Source of the DNA: Flectonema sp. DT1601
Lineage: Eukaryota > Euglenozoa > Diplonemea > Diplonemida > Diplonemidae
NCBI GenBank assembly: GCA_964019425.1
Contig: OZ025804.1
Coordinates: 1,116,001-1,180,000, forward strand
Length of the DNA stretch: 64,000 nt
Direction: 5' to 3'
The notes under the pieces are model-generated. The model saw only the letters and a list, made by a program, of their open reading frames with translations, did no database searches and was not told where the DNA came from. Positions 47,250 to 57,217 of this stretch are shown in pieces (positions within the stretch are counted from its first letter, which is position 1; every line of letters starts with the position of its first letter). Position numbers and translations under genes: made by a program.

Positions 47250-48537
47250 GAGTTGAATTTCCAGGTGAGATTTGGACTGTTAGCTTTTGGCTAAGGCCCT
47301 CCCTGAAGAGCAAGAACAAAAAAACTACTCACACCTGAAGAAAACATACACAAAGAACACACTGTAAGCTGTGTGTGTATTTTGTGTTTGTCACAACAGG
47401 AGAGAAAAGAAAGAATGTCAAGGTTGGTCTTGCCTATCAACGCACAACATTGGTGGTCTCTACTAGACCCTGAGTGATCCCACTGGATCTCTCATCGTTC
47501 ATAGTACCCTGTGTGAAGTTATAAAATCAAAGGTAAACTATGAACTACAAATGACTTAGCCTGTTATTATAATGCCACAGGCAGGCCCTGCATTCAGCAA
47601 CTATCCAGCAGTGCTTGGATGTCCTGATCTTCTTCTAAAGAAAAGAAAGAAAAACAAAACTGTAGCTGGGATCACTCAGGATCAACAGACTACCAATGCT
47701 ACCTGTTGTACTTGCTCACTATGGGGGGTGATGCCAAACACCCAGAAGTACTTAACTACTTTCCTTCTTGCTGCCCAGGAGTTTCTGACCAGAACTAATA
47801 GAAAATAAAAAGTAGATGGGAAACAATAAAAAGTAAAATGGATATAACTGAAGTTAAACAAGACAAATGAAGTAACAGACCAGAACAGAAAGAGAATTGT
47901 AATAGAAGATTACAAATAAAAAAATGCAAGTATCAACACATGATCAGGATACACCAGCAGCTAACAAACAACATAAAATTGAAGATCAGTTGCCAGAGTA
48001 TTTCAACCATGGTAGAATACTCGCCCCTCTGGCAGGGATTATCCCAGACTTGTCCTTTAATTTAGTTGGACACCATGGCTTACAACCCTTCCAGAAGGAA
48101 GCACCATTATGACTTCTATTTTTTTTCTTCAAGAAAATCATAAGGTGGGAACAAAGAAAAATGCTAAGAGGAACCCCCTATTAACACCTAAGACATCTAA
48201 ACTGCAGCCCAGCCTATGCCCAATGCACTAACAGGTCATTCCCTCACACTCAGATCAAAAAATCAAAGTTCAGAGTGCATCTTAGCGTGAATGAGAGAAT
48301 TTCCTCCCGCTTATTTTGAACAAAAGGGATAGGAGAAGGGATAGAAAACGAACATAAAAATAAAATTCTAAGTGAGAAACACTTAGCAGAAATACTTAGC
48401 AGCTTTTAAGGAGCTGAAAAGCAAAAAAAAAAATCTAAGTGAGAAACACTTAGTAGTAACACTTTGTAGCTAATTGAGCTGAAAATAAAAAAATAAAAAA
48501 TTCTAAGTGAGAGATACTTAGCAACTTTTAGAACAAA

Positions 48538-50297
48538 AGAATAAACAATGTTATCATTGTTTTTTTTTATTGTTCGACTTTGTTGACTAATTTCTATTTT
48601 CCGTTTTTTTTCTTTAAAAAATAAATAAAAAGAATATAAAATAAAAAAAAAGAATAAACAATGTTATCATTGTTTTTTTATCGATCGACTATGTCGATCA
48701 CTTTCTATTTTCCGTCCTGGTCAAGACGCTAAACTGATTGTTTTTTTTTTTCAAAATTAATAAAAAAGAATATAAAAAAAAAAAAAAAAAAAGAATAAAC
48801 AATGTTATCATTGTTTTTTTTTATCGTTCGACTTTGTCGACTAATTTCTATTTTCCGTTTCTTTTCTTTAAAGAATAAATAAAAAGAATTTAAAATAAAA
48901 AAAAAAAGAATAAACAATGTTATCATTGTTTTTTTATCGATCGACTATGTCGATCACTTTCTATTTTCCGTCCTGGTCAAGACGCTAAACTGATTGTTTT
49001 TTTTTCAAAATTAATAAAAAAGAATATAAAAAAAAAAAAAAAAAAAAAAAGAATAAACAATGTTATCATTGTTTTTTTTATTGTTCGACTTTGTTGACTA
49101 ATTTCTATTTTCCGTTTTTTTTCTTTAAAAAATAAATAAAAAGGATTTAAAATAAAAAAAAAGAATAAACAATGTTATCATTGTTTTTTTGTCGATCGAC
49201 TATGTCGATCACTTTCTATTTTCCGTCCTGGTCAAGACGCTAAACTGATTGTTTTTTTTCAAAATTAATAAAAAAGAATATAAAAAAAAAAAAAAAAAAA
49301 AGAATAAACAATGTTATCATTGTTTTTTTTTTTATCGTTCGACTTTGTCGACTAATTTCTATTTTCCGTTTCTTTTCTTTAAAGAATAAATAAAAAGAAT
49401 TTAAAATAAAAAAAAAGAATAAACAATGTTATCATTGTTTTTTTTTATCGTTCGACTTTGTCGACTAATTTCTATTTTCCGTTTCTTTTCTTTAAAGAAT
49501 AAATAAAAAGAATTTAAAATAAAAAAAAAAAGAATAAACAATGTTATCATTGTTTTTTTATCGATCGACTACGTCGATCACTTTCTATTTTCCGTCCTGG
49601 TCAAGACGCTAAACTGATTGTTTTTTTTTCAAAATTAATAAAAAAGAATATAAAAAAAAAAAAAAAAAAAAAAAGAATAAACAATGTTATCATTGTTTTT
49701 TTTTATCGTTCGACTTTGTTGACTAATTTCTATTTTCCATTTTTTTTCTTTTTAAAAATAAATAAAAAGAATTAAAAAAAAAAAAAAAAAGAATAAACAA
49801 TGTTATCATTGTTTTTTTTATCGATCGACTATGTCGATTACTTTCTATTTTCCGTCCTGGTCAAGACGCTAAACTGATTGTTTTTTTTTCAAAATTAATA
49901 AAAAAGAATATAAAAAAAAAAAAAAAAAAAAGAATAAACAATGTTATCATTGTTTTTTTTATCGTTCGACTTTGTTGACTAATTTCTATTTTCCATTTTT
50001 TTTCTTTTTAAAAATAAATAAAAAGAATTAAATTAAAAAAAAAAAAAGAATAAACAATGTTATCATTGTTTTTTTTATCGATCGACTATGTCGATTACTT
50101 TCTATTTTCCGTCCTGGTCAGGACGCTAAACTGATTGTTTTTTCTTTAAAAATAAATAAAAAGAATAAAAAAAAAAAAAAAGGAATAAACAATGTTATCA
50201 TTGTTTTTTTTTATCGATCGACTATGTCGATTACTTACTATTTTCCGTCCTGATCAAGACGCTAAACTGATTGTTTTTTCTTTAAAATAATTAAAAA

Positions 50298-50335
<38 letters not shown>

Positions 50336-51437
50336 ATAAACAATGTTATCATTGTTTTTTTTTTATCGATCGACTATGTCGATTAATTTCTATTTTCCGT
50401 CCTGATCGAGACGCTAAACTGATTGTTTCCTTTTTTTAAATAATAAATAAGAAAAAAAAAAAAAAAAAAAAAGAGCATCTCCCTGCTATCCTCATATCCC
50501 CACAATAATATTATACCTTTTCATTTTCTCTTTCCTTTTCTGGTCTTTTTTTTTTTCTTTTTTTTCCTTTTTCATACAACGTTTTTTATTTATATATATC
50601 AGTCATTCCTTTTTTTTGCGAACAAAAAACACCATTTTCTCACCGCCTGAGCAAGGTTACACGATATGTTACTTTTGCTCGATTTTTTATTTTTTGGAAT
50701 CGGGGAGGGTGCGATCTGTAAAATTAGGCATAGGGATATACTTTTAAACATGGTAAGTGCTGCTAAAAAGAGATAAACATCTCTTTGCAAGATTTCCTTG
50801 GTACTACTCAATGATAAATATTAATCCCAGACCTGGAATGGAAAGATCGAGAAAATCTGAGTAAAAAACACCCCTAATTTTTTTTTTTTTACTATTTTTT
50901 TTCCTTCTCCCGCACTCAGGAGATATGCACCTTTTTGCTAACTAATCAACCCTAGTAGCAATTATGTAAGGAAAATGTTGCATCTATATAAAGAAAGTGT
51001 TTTCATTAAGTATCAAAGTAGGTCCAAAAAGACGGGTAGTAACAATCTGCCTCACCGGCACATGCTTAGTACTCTTTAATATATTTTTGCTCGATTGTTT
51101 TTTCTCTGGATCCCGCTGGGCCAGCAGTGTAAAATTAGACCCTTCGAGTAATTTTTAGTTTTGGTACTTGTCCACGGCTGAGCTGATTTAGTAAACCACA
51201 AAATCTCTTTTCTCAATTCGGGAGACAAGTATGTGATGCCAACCTCCCGATTTCGGACGGAAATGAACCCAACGATGCAGCGCATTAAAATGCCGCTTCG
51301 ATCGAAATTTTTACATTTTTTTTTTGAAAAATTTTTTCGGTGTCCAGAATTTGTTCGCAAAAAAAAGGAATGACTGATATATATTTTTTTTTTTTTTTTT
51401 TTCATGTTTGATTATTTCCTCTTCATTTTTTTCTTTC

Positions 51438-51468
<31 letters not shown>

Positions 51469-51660
51469 CTCTGCCTCTCTCTTAATTCTGTTCGTTTCTT
51501 TGAAACGAAAATTCATTTGAATATTATTCCTTGGTCAGCAACCATCATTGTCGCCCTTTGGGCCTGTTAAAAAAAAATAAAAATAAAAAGAAAGTTTACA
51601 TCGGGAATAGGGCAGGAGCCAAAAGCTCCCAGTCCGTTACTTCCCACTTTATCGAAATTC
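48538..51660 (+). mobile_element. S element 4, carries a nested transposon
   Basis: About 1.9 kb of satellite (roughly 16 subunits) and the S tail. The tail is split in its poly(T)/TATATA part by an inverted-repeat transposon at 50,599-51,377. The left end starts directly with AGAATAAACAATG, the beginning of a subunit. Confidence 0.82.
50599..51377. mobile_element. TA-flanked inverted-repeat transposon (MITE-like, 779 bp)
   Basis: Perfect 28-bp terminal inverted repeats start TCAGTCATTCC, continue with eight T and GCGAACAAA, and are flanked by TA on both sides (50,597-50,598; 51,378-51,379). The empty site is visible in the other S tails (TATATATATATTTT at about 42,150). TA duplication and a TCAGT terminus fit the Tc1/mariner superfamily. 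Internal frames are short and no transposase motif is seen, so it is non-autonomous. Confidence 0.85.
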
Positions 51661-51737
51661 AATAATTAAGTAAATAACCTGTTGAAATGGTAGTTAATGT
51701 AACCATTACAGGTTTGATGCCAAAACTGACAAAGAAT

Positions 51738-52017
51738 GAGTTAAGTTACCAGGTGAGATTTGGACTGTTAGCTTTTGGCTAAGGCCCTCCCTGAAGAGCA
51801 AGAACAAAAAAAACTACTCACACCTGAAGAAAACATACACAAAGAACACACTGTAAGCTGTGTGTGTATTTTGTGTTTGTCACAACAGGAGAGAAAAGAA
51901 AGAATGTCAAGGTTGGTCACCTTGCCTATCAACGCACAACATTGGTGGTCTCTACTAGACCCTGAGTGATCCCACTGGATCTCTCATCGTTCATAGTACC
52001 TATGTGAAGTTATAAAA
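51738..52017 (-). mobile_element. U element 14, 280-bp 3' stub
   Basis: Last U copy: subfamily-b terminus, cut at TTATAAAA, where it meets unrelated DNA leading into the rRNA fragment. It marks the right edge of the nested repeat field. Confidence 0.85.
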
Positions 52018-52127
52018 GTCATTGACTACTGAAGGGACAATTGACTTCCACAGCACTGGTATCCCCACAACCCTCAGAAGCATAGCAGTAACATCACCCC
52101 CAGAAAGGCATTAAAAAACAAATTTGC

Positions 52128-52132
52128 AACTG

Positions 52133-52164
<32 letters not shown>

Positions 52165-52540
52165 TTCTAATTAAAGACGCGCATGAATGGACCAATGAGA
52201 TTCCTTCTGTCCCTACCTACTATCTGGCGAAACAGCAGTCAAGGGAACGGACTTGAAACTGTCAGCGGGGAAAGAAGACCCTGTTGAGTTTGACTCTAGT
52301 CTGACTTTGTGCAGTGACATAGGGGGTGTAGTTATAGGTGGGAGGTTTACCAACAATGAAATACCACTACTCTTATCGTCGCTTTACTTATCCAATGATG
52401 GGGGAACGGCAGCTGCCTCTTCGGAGGTTAGGGTCCTTTCGGACTCGTGGCTTTTCCGATTCCAGCGACAAACGGGCTTCGGCTCGTGACCCCTCGTTTG
52501 GAGACACCAGTCAGGTGGGGAGTTTGGCTGCGGCGGATAG
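52128..52540 (+). rRNA. degenerate 28S (LSU) rRNA fragment
   Basis: Contains ACTCTCTTAAGGTAGCCAAA, TGCCTCGTC, GACGCGCATGAATGGA, CTGTCCCTACCTACTATCT, GGCGAAACAGCAG.CAAGGGA, CAGCGGGGAAAGAAGACCCT, GTTGAG.TTGACTCTAGTCT, ATACCACTACTCTTATCG and CAGGTGGGGAGTTTGGCTG. These are the highly conserved LSU core around the R2-retrotransposon target site and the start of domain V. Several indels and substitutions hit universally conserved positions (for example a missing A in CTCGTCATCTAATT), and both ends are abrupt, so it is a dead fragment rather than part of a working rDNA unit. Confidence 0.88.
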
Positions 52541-52770
52541 AGGGCCACATTGACGAAGGCTTCTGAGTCACGAAACCTAAATCGATGATGAGGATCGTTA
52601 AGCCACATTTCTAAAGGTCAGGCTTTTACTAACGTGAGAATTTCTGTTCTCGATGGTTCGAATATGCCTGAAAAATTACCTAATTTGGAATGCTGCTTGA
52701 AGTCTGGTGAATTTTGGTTGGAGGTCTTAGTCTTAGTCTCACTGGTACAGTAACATTTTAAAGTGATCGA

Positions 52771-52856
52771 TCACACGGGAGGGGTCTTGGTGATTTATTG
52801 CAACGGGAATATGTCACACGGGAGGGGTCTTGGTGATTTATTGCAACGGGAATATG
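52771..52856. repeat. 43-bp direct duplication
   Basis: TCACACGGGAGGGGTCTTGG and the following GTGATTTATTGCAACGGGAA occur twice head to tail with no difference, period 43 bp. Confidence 0.9.
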
Positions 52857-52939
52857 TCTCAACTCGACCAGTGGGTGATCAATCCGCCCTTTGACTATGT
52901 TTTGGTCACATTTTCCGTCATTACGAAAAAGAGAAAAAA

Positions 52940-53014
52940 GGATGTCACGGGGTTCGAACCCGAGACCTCCGGGTCATGATTCGGCGGTCATAACCAGTAA
53001 ACCACCGGAGCTCC
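52940..53014 (-). tRNA. tRNA-like sequence, probably degenerate
   Basis: A 75-nt segment with a Pol III A box (TGGTTTACTGG) and a perfect B box (GGTTCGAACCC) at the usual spacing. A T-arm stem of four pairs and a D-arm of three pairs form. The acceptor stem GGAGCTC/GACATCC has five of seven pairs. The anticodon stem pairs poorly; if the loop is placed with T33, the anticodon reads CAT. Either a decayed tRNA or a tRNA-derived SINE head. Confidence 0.4.
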
Positions 53015-53129
53015 GAAAATTCTGAAAGTTTTCCCGTCATGTTGGGTTGTTTCGAGCGGTTAAAATTTTTGTGATGAGTTGGCGATTTCGCAAACTATTT
53101 TTGTGGAATTAGGGGTTTTCCCAAAAATA

Positions 53130-53320
53130 AAAAAAGGGGTTCCACTTCCCCACTAATCAAAAAAAAACAAACAAATACATAAATAAAAAACAACAACCAA
53201 AAATAAAAATAATAATAATAATAACAAACAAAAAAAAAATAAATAGCAGGGGGACCTCCCTGTGAAAAAAAATAAAAAAAAAATACAAAAAAAGGGTTCC
53301 ACTTCCCTAATAATTGATGT
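53130..53320. repeat. array spacer with short palindromes
   Basis: First of five spacer copies (also near 55,955, 58,672, 61,400 and 63,535). It has GGGGTTCCACTTCCCC and CAGGGGGACCTCCCTG, both near-palindromic, separated by A-rich sequence with (AAT)n. It marks unit borders of the tandem gene array. Confidence 0.7.
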
Positions 53321-53729
53321 GCCTCAAAACGTTTGTTGATGTTGTTCAGATTATTGTATTCTTTCTACAGGTTCAGTTAAATGAAACGTCAAAATAACAC
53401 TCGCGTGGGTGGTGGAAAGCATAACTTTAGACCCGTCAATTCGCGGCGCTTATATTTACGCACATCAATTTGTTGAACAAGTTCAAGTCACTTCCCTGCA
53501 TAGCAGATCCGTGTCCTCTGTACTAACGCTATACTAAGTGTGACTGTGACTGATGCACGTAATGGTTGGGTTCTTTAAGTACTCAGGACTACCAAACCTG
53601 CTTGCTGATGTGAATGCTGACGTTCGAACTGCCCCGACTTTCGAGTAATTTTCCTTTCCGGCTTAGGATGACGCAGCGTGGTGGGTGCCTTGGGATTTAA
53701 TAAATAAAGCGGAAATAAAGGGGCTTTCC

Positions 53730-54010
53730 CGGATGACATCATGTTGGAGAAGTCGCAGTCGAAGTTCGTGAATCTCTTCTCCAGGGGGAGGCATTTTAAT
53801 ACCAGTGTTCTACATCGCACAGAGCTATTTCAGGATAACGAAAACTATTCGCGACAACATATCTGTACTAATATTATTTAATGTAAACTCACAAGGAGCG
53901 TACACAATTATTCAGAAGTGTTGGATAGGATCTGCAGAAGTCGCAGTTCAACGAGATGTTCAGCCGCTTGAAAGATACACCGTTTGGCTTTATCGTAAGC
54001 TTGGAAGATA
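53730..54010 (+). mobile_element. fossil fragment of A32/HerA-type packaging ATPase (Polinton/virophage-like)
   Basis: Segments coding RGRHFNTSV and IAQSYFRI with the stretch after them match the pattern downstream of the Walker B strand in DNA-packaging ATPases of Polintons, virophages and large DNA viruses. Only this C-terminal part is present, and it is broken. No capsid gene or terminal repeat is found in the window. Confidence 0.5.
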
Positions 54011-54037
54011 ATTTTGTTAAATTAAGTTAGATGTTCT

Positions 54038-54045
54038 TATATAAA
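54038..54045 (+). promoter_or_regulatory. TATA box of array gene A
   Basis: TATATAAA lies 47 bp before a donor (CAG/GTACGA at 54,085). A 299-bp leader intron ends at TTCCTCTTCCAG (54,383), ten bases before the ATG. The same layout is kept in all four copies, which argues for a working promoter and 5'UTR intron. Confidence 0.65.
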
Positions 54046-54392
54046 GGCCGACACCCAGCATAAATTCTAACAATGTCATAACAGGTACGAATGTGAAAAT
54101 AACGAATGGTGCTCCAACGAAAGCAGATGTAATGTGTAAAGCGATGTGTATGGTGAAGGGTTTCTTTAAGAGTTGCACTTGTTAAGAGTGGCAGGCATTC
54201 TTGAGAATACCAATGGCAATTTCTCCTGCTGAATCGGACCTTGAGAACACAATTGCGTTGTACTGTTAGTGCTGATAATCCCGAGTGCATTACAGAGAGA
54301 GATGGAATGAAGGAATATGAATGATGCCTTGTTGTTTAATGAGAAATGCTTAATCCGCGATCCACTATTTTTTCCTCTTCCAGCCGAACAAC

Positions 54393-55712
54393 ATGTCAAG
54401 CGATGAATTGAAGCTTGTTATGGAGCTTGCCCAGGCTGTTGCGGAGAAGGAGAAGTCGGTGTTGAAGCAGGAGATCAAGGAGTGGCAGGGAGAACTGAGG
54501 GAGGCTGAGCTTAAACTAAGGAATGCGAAACTAGCTCGTGCTTCGGAAATATTTGGGGTATTCAAACCTGAAGATCTTCAAGTTAAGTCTCTGATCAAGG
54601 TGGACCTAAGTGAAAGTGAGCAAATAGCCTTGAACCTTGACAATAGCATCGGAGAACTTGAAGGAGAAGTTGTACAGTTGAAGGAGAACATCGCAGACGC
54701 CAGGGCACGACTGGTCACTTTGACACAGGGGAGTACAGTGTCGGCACAATTGGAAGGACTTCATCTCAGCTCGCCTGGAAGTCGAAAGCGATTTGCAGAA
54801 GGAGAGCTCCCGAATAACGATGTGAAAATGTCAGCATCGCCTGGCCGGGATCGTGATGGCTGGAAAGTTGACTTCTTGATTCCAAACGGGGCATCCATGA
54901 TTGGTTTGCGGAAATCGATGTTTAGGCTTGCCGAAAGTCATTTGGCTACAGAACCATTGGACATTAGTTACCAAACAAAACAGAACGAGGCAATTACGAA
55001 GAGCACATCTATGCGAGTGATGTTGCATTTTAGGACTGAGGGGAAAGCAAGCAGGATGTTAGTCGATACAAGGAACATGCTAGAAAGATCGTACAGAGCT
55101 GACCTTCCATTAAACTTTGAGGTTCGAAGTTCATCTAAAAAGCTTGGCTCTCAAGTTTTTGCAAGCCGCTATGAGCAGCCTCTCTCTCCTGACCGTGCAA
55201 GCTGGAATGATGTAATAGAACCGGAGCCTTCTGATACAACTGCCGAAGGTACATCGAGGCTTACCATCGAAGAAATCGAAAAGGAAACACCAATAAATCC
55301 GAAAATGTTCGGAGAAGGTGTAGCCAGAGCAGAATGGGCGCATATTAAGGAATGGTCTAAGGATAATTGCACCCACCAAGAAGGCGCAGATCCAAGCAAT
55401 AGATTGATTTTGGATCCAATTCACCATCAGTTGTATGATGCTCGCGGGGGAGGGAATGTCTGTGGTGTTACATTCTTTATGGATGATAGTGATCACAACA
55501 CAAGAGAACAGACTACCTTACACGTTTTGTATGCCAATGCCAATGCAGCGTATTACTCAGGAAGCCTTCGCAATGCAACTTACAAGAGCACCAATCACTA
55601 TACTGTTCAAATCCAGCACCCTGAACCTCAAGAACTCCACGGATACTTGAATGCACGACACAACAGGAATATTAGTGAGAACGAAAACTTCAGTAGCTAC
55701 CTTCCTAATTAG
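54393..55712 (+). CDS. array gene A: coiled-coil + HNH_2-like protein (439 aa)
   Basis: Residues 1-9 are common to copies A-C (MSSDELKLV). Residues 10-97 form a charged coiled coil particular to this copy, 36 residues longer than in the others and including FGVFKPEDLQVKSL. From ENIADARARL onward the protein is almost identical in all four copies. Residues about 316-350 read WAHIKEW...NRLILDPIHHQLYDAR, which fits the HNH_2 nuclease pattern (AHI, N-x-x-x-L, H-x-x-[FY]-D). The usual upstream CxxC-type zinc knuckle is not seen. The C-terminal 90 residues are unique. No signal peptide or membrane segment. Function unknown; a nuclease whose N-terminus selects partners is an inference. Confidence 0.7.
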   Translation: MSSDELKLVMELAQAVAEKEKSVLKQEIKEWQGELREAELKLRNAKLARASEIFGVFKPEDLQVKSLIKVDLSESEQIALNLDNSIGELEGEVVQLKENIADARARLVTLTQGSTVSAQLEGLHLSSPGSRKRFAEGELPNNDVKMSASPGRDRDGWKVDFLIPNGASMIGLRKSMFRLAESHLATEPLDISYQTKQNEAITKSTSMRVMLHFRTEGKASRMLVDTRNMLERSYRADLPLNFEVRSSSKKLGSQVFASRYEQPLSPDRASWNDVIEPEPSDTTAEGTSRLTIEEIEKETPINPKMFGEGVARAEWAHIKEWSKDNCTHQEGADPSNRLILDPIHHQLYDARGGGNVCGVTFFMDDSDHNTREQTTLHVLYANANAAYYSGSLRNATYKSTNHYTVQIQHPEPQELHGYLNARHNRNISENENFSSYLPN

Positions 55713-56554
55713 TAGATTAAAAACCTAAACAGCAAAGCTTACCATCGAAGATATTGTATGGTAAAGGGATTTTTTAAGTCTTGTACATGCTAAAAACCGT
55801 TTATCCTCATTTTTCTAGTACAGGATAAAGAAGGAAGTGAAGTGATGGTAATGAGGCAAGGAATAAAGTGTTTTTCTTAAAAAAAAATAAAAATAAAGTA
55901 AGTAACATGGGGGAAACTTCCCTGTGTAATCTTCAAAAAAATAAAAAAAAAATAAAAAAAGGGGTTCCACTTCCCCACTAATCAAAAAAAAACAAACAAA
56001 TACATAAATAAAAAACAACAACCAAAAATAAAAATAATAATAATAATAACAAACAAAAAAAAAATAAATAGCAGGGGGACCTCCCTGTGAAAAAAAATAA
56101 AAAAAAAATACAAAAAAAGGGTTCCACTTCCCTAATAATTGATGTGCCTCAAAACGTTTGTTGATGTTGTTCAGATTATTGTATTCTTTCTACAGGTTCA
56201 GTTAAATGAAACGTCAAAATAACACTCGCGTGGGTGGTGGAAAGCATAACTTTAGACCCGTCAATTCGCGGCGCTTATATTTACGCACATCAATTTGTTG
56301 AACAAGTTCAAGTCACTTCCCTGCATAGCAGATCCGTGTCCTCTGTACTAACGCTATACTAAGTGTGACTGTGACTGATGCACGTAATGGTTGGGTTCTT
56401 TAAGTACTCAGGACTACCAAACCTGCTTGCTGATGTGAATGCTGACGTTCGAACTGCCCCGACTTTCGAGTAATTTTCCTTTCCGGCTTAGGATGACGCA
56501 GCGTGGTGGGTGCCTTGGGATTTAATAAATAAAGCGGAAATAAAGGGGCTTTCC

Positions 56555-56835
56555 CGGATGACATCATGTTGGAGAAGTCGCAGTCGAAGTTCGTGAATCT
56601 CTTCTCCAGGGGGAGGCATTTTAATACCAGTGTTCTACATCGCACAGAGCTATTTCAGGATAACGAAAACTATTCGCGACAACATATCTGTACTAATATT
56701 ATTTAATGTAAACTCACAAGGAGCGTACACAATTGTTCAGAAGTGTTGGATAGGATCTGCAGAAGTCGCAGTTCAACGAGATGTTCAGCCGCTTGAAAGA
56801 TGCACCGTTTGGCTTTATCGTAAGCTTGGAAGATA
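56555..56835 (+). mobile_element. fossil packaging-ATPase fragment, second copy
   Basis: Near-identical repeat of the fragment at 53,730-54,010, carried along by the tandem amplification; broken like the first, so the breakage predates the amplification. Confidence 0.5.
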
Positions 56836-56862
56836 ATTTTGTTAAATTAAGTTAGATGTTCT

Positions 56863-56870
56863 TATATAAA
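56863..56870 (+). promoter_or_regulatory. TATA box of array gene B
   Basis: Same TATATAAA, donor (56,910) and acceptor (57,208) layout as copy A. Confidence 0.62.
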
Positions 56871-57217
56871 GGCCGACACCCAGCATAAATTCTAACAATG
56901 TCATAACAGGTACGAATGTGAAAATAACGAATGGTGCTCCAACGAAAGCAGATGTAATGTGTAAAGCGATGTGTATGGTGAAGGGTTTCTTTAAGAGTTG
57001 CACTTGTTAAGAGTGGCAGGCATTCTTGAGAATACCAATGGCAATTTCTCCTGCTGAATCGGACCTTGAGAACACAATTGCGTTGTGCTGTTAGTGCTGA
57101 TAATCCCGAGTGCATTACAGAGAGAGATGGGATGAAGGAATATGAATGATGCCTTGTTGTTTAATGAGAAATGCTTAATCCGCGATCCACTATTTTTTCC
57201 TCTTCCAGCCGAACAAC

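Larger units (their letters stand above)
42437..47509 (+). repeat. 5.07-kb segmental duplication, right copy
   Basis: Right partner of 34,191-39,263. The few differences cluster at about 46,490-46,800. There this copy follows the variant seen in the neighbouring U6/U10 (CTTAACTGC, CATAATCAAG), pointing to local gene conversion after the duplication. Confidence 0.88.
47250..51737 (-). mobile_element. U element 13, interrupted by S4
   Basis: U sequence at 47,250-48,537 and 51,661-51,737, together a complete element. Compared with the intact junction (AGAACAAATAATTAAG in U6) the split leaves AGAACAAA on one side and AATAATTAAG on the other, so at most a 2-bp duplication accompanies the S4 insertion. 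Confidence 0.82.

Noticed and set aside
29347-47808. Recurring 60-78 and 62-codon plus-strand frames (MPQAGPAFSNYP..., MQVSTHDQD...) in each U copy
   Set aside because: They are antisense to the element, end at different stops in different copies and have no domain; they are conserved only because the DNA repeat is.
29022-51760. Direct assignment of U and S to classical Helitrons
   Set aside because: The hairpin is about 30 bases from the 3' end and the terminus is not CTRR; 5' truncation would also fit retroposons. Kept as an open alternative.
52253-52608. Open frames over the rRNA fragment
   Set aside because: They read through conserved LSU rRNA sequence and are chance frames.
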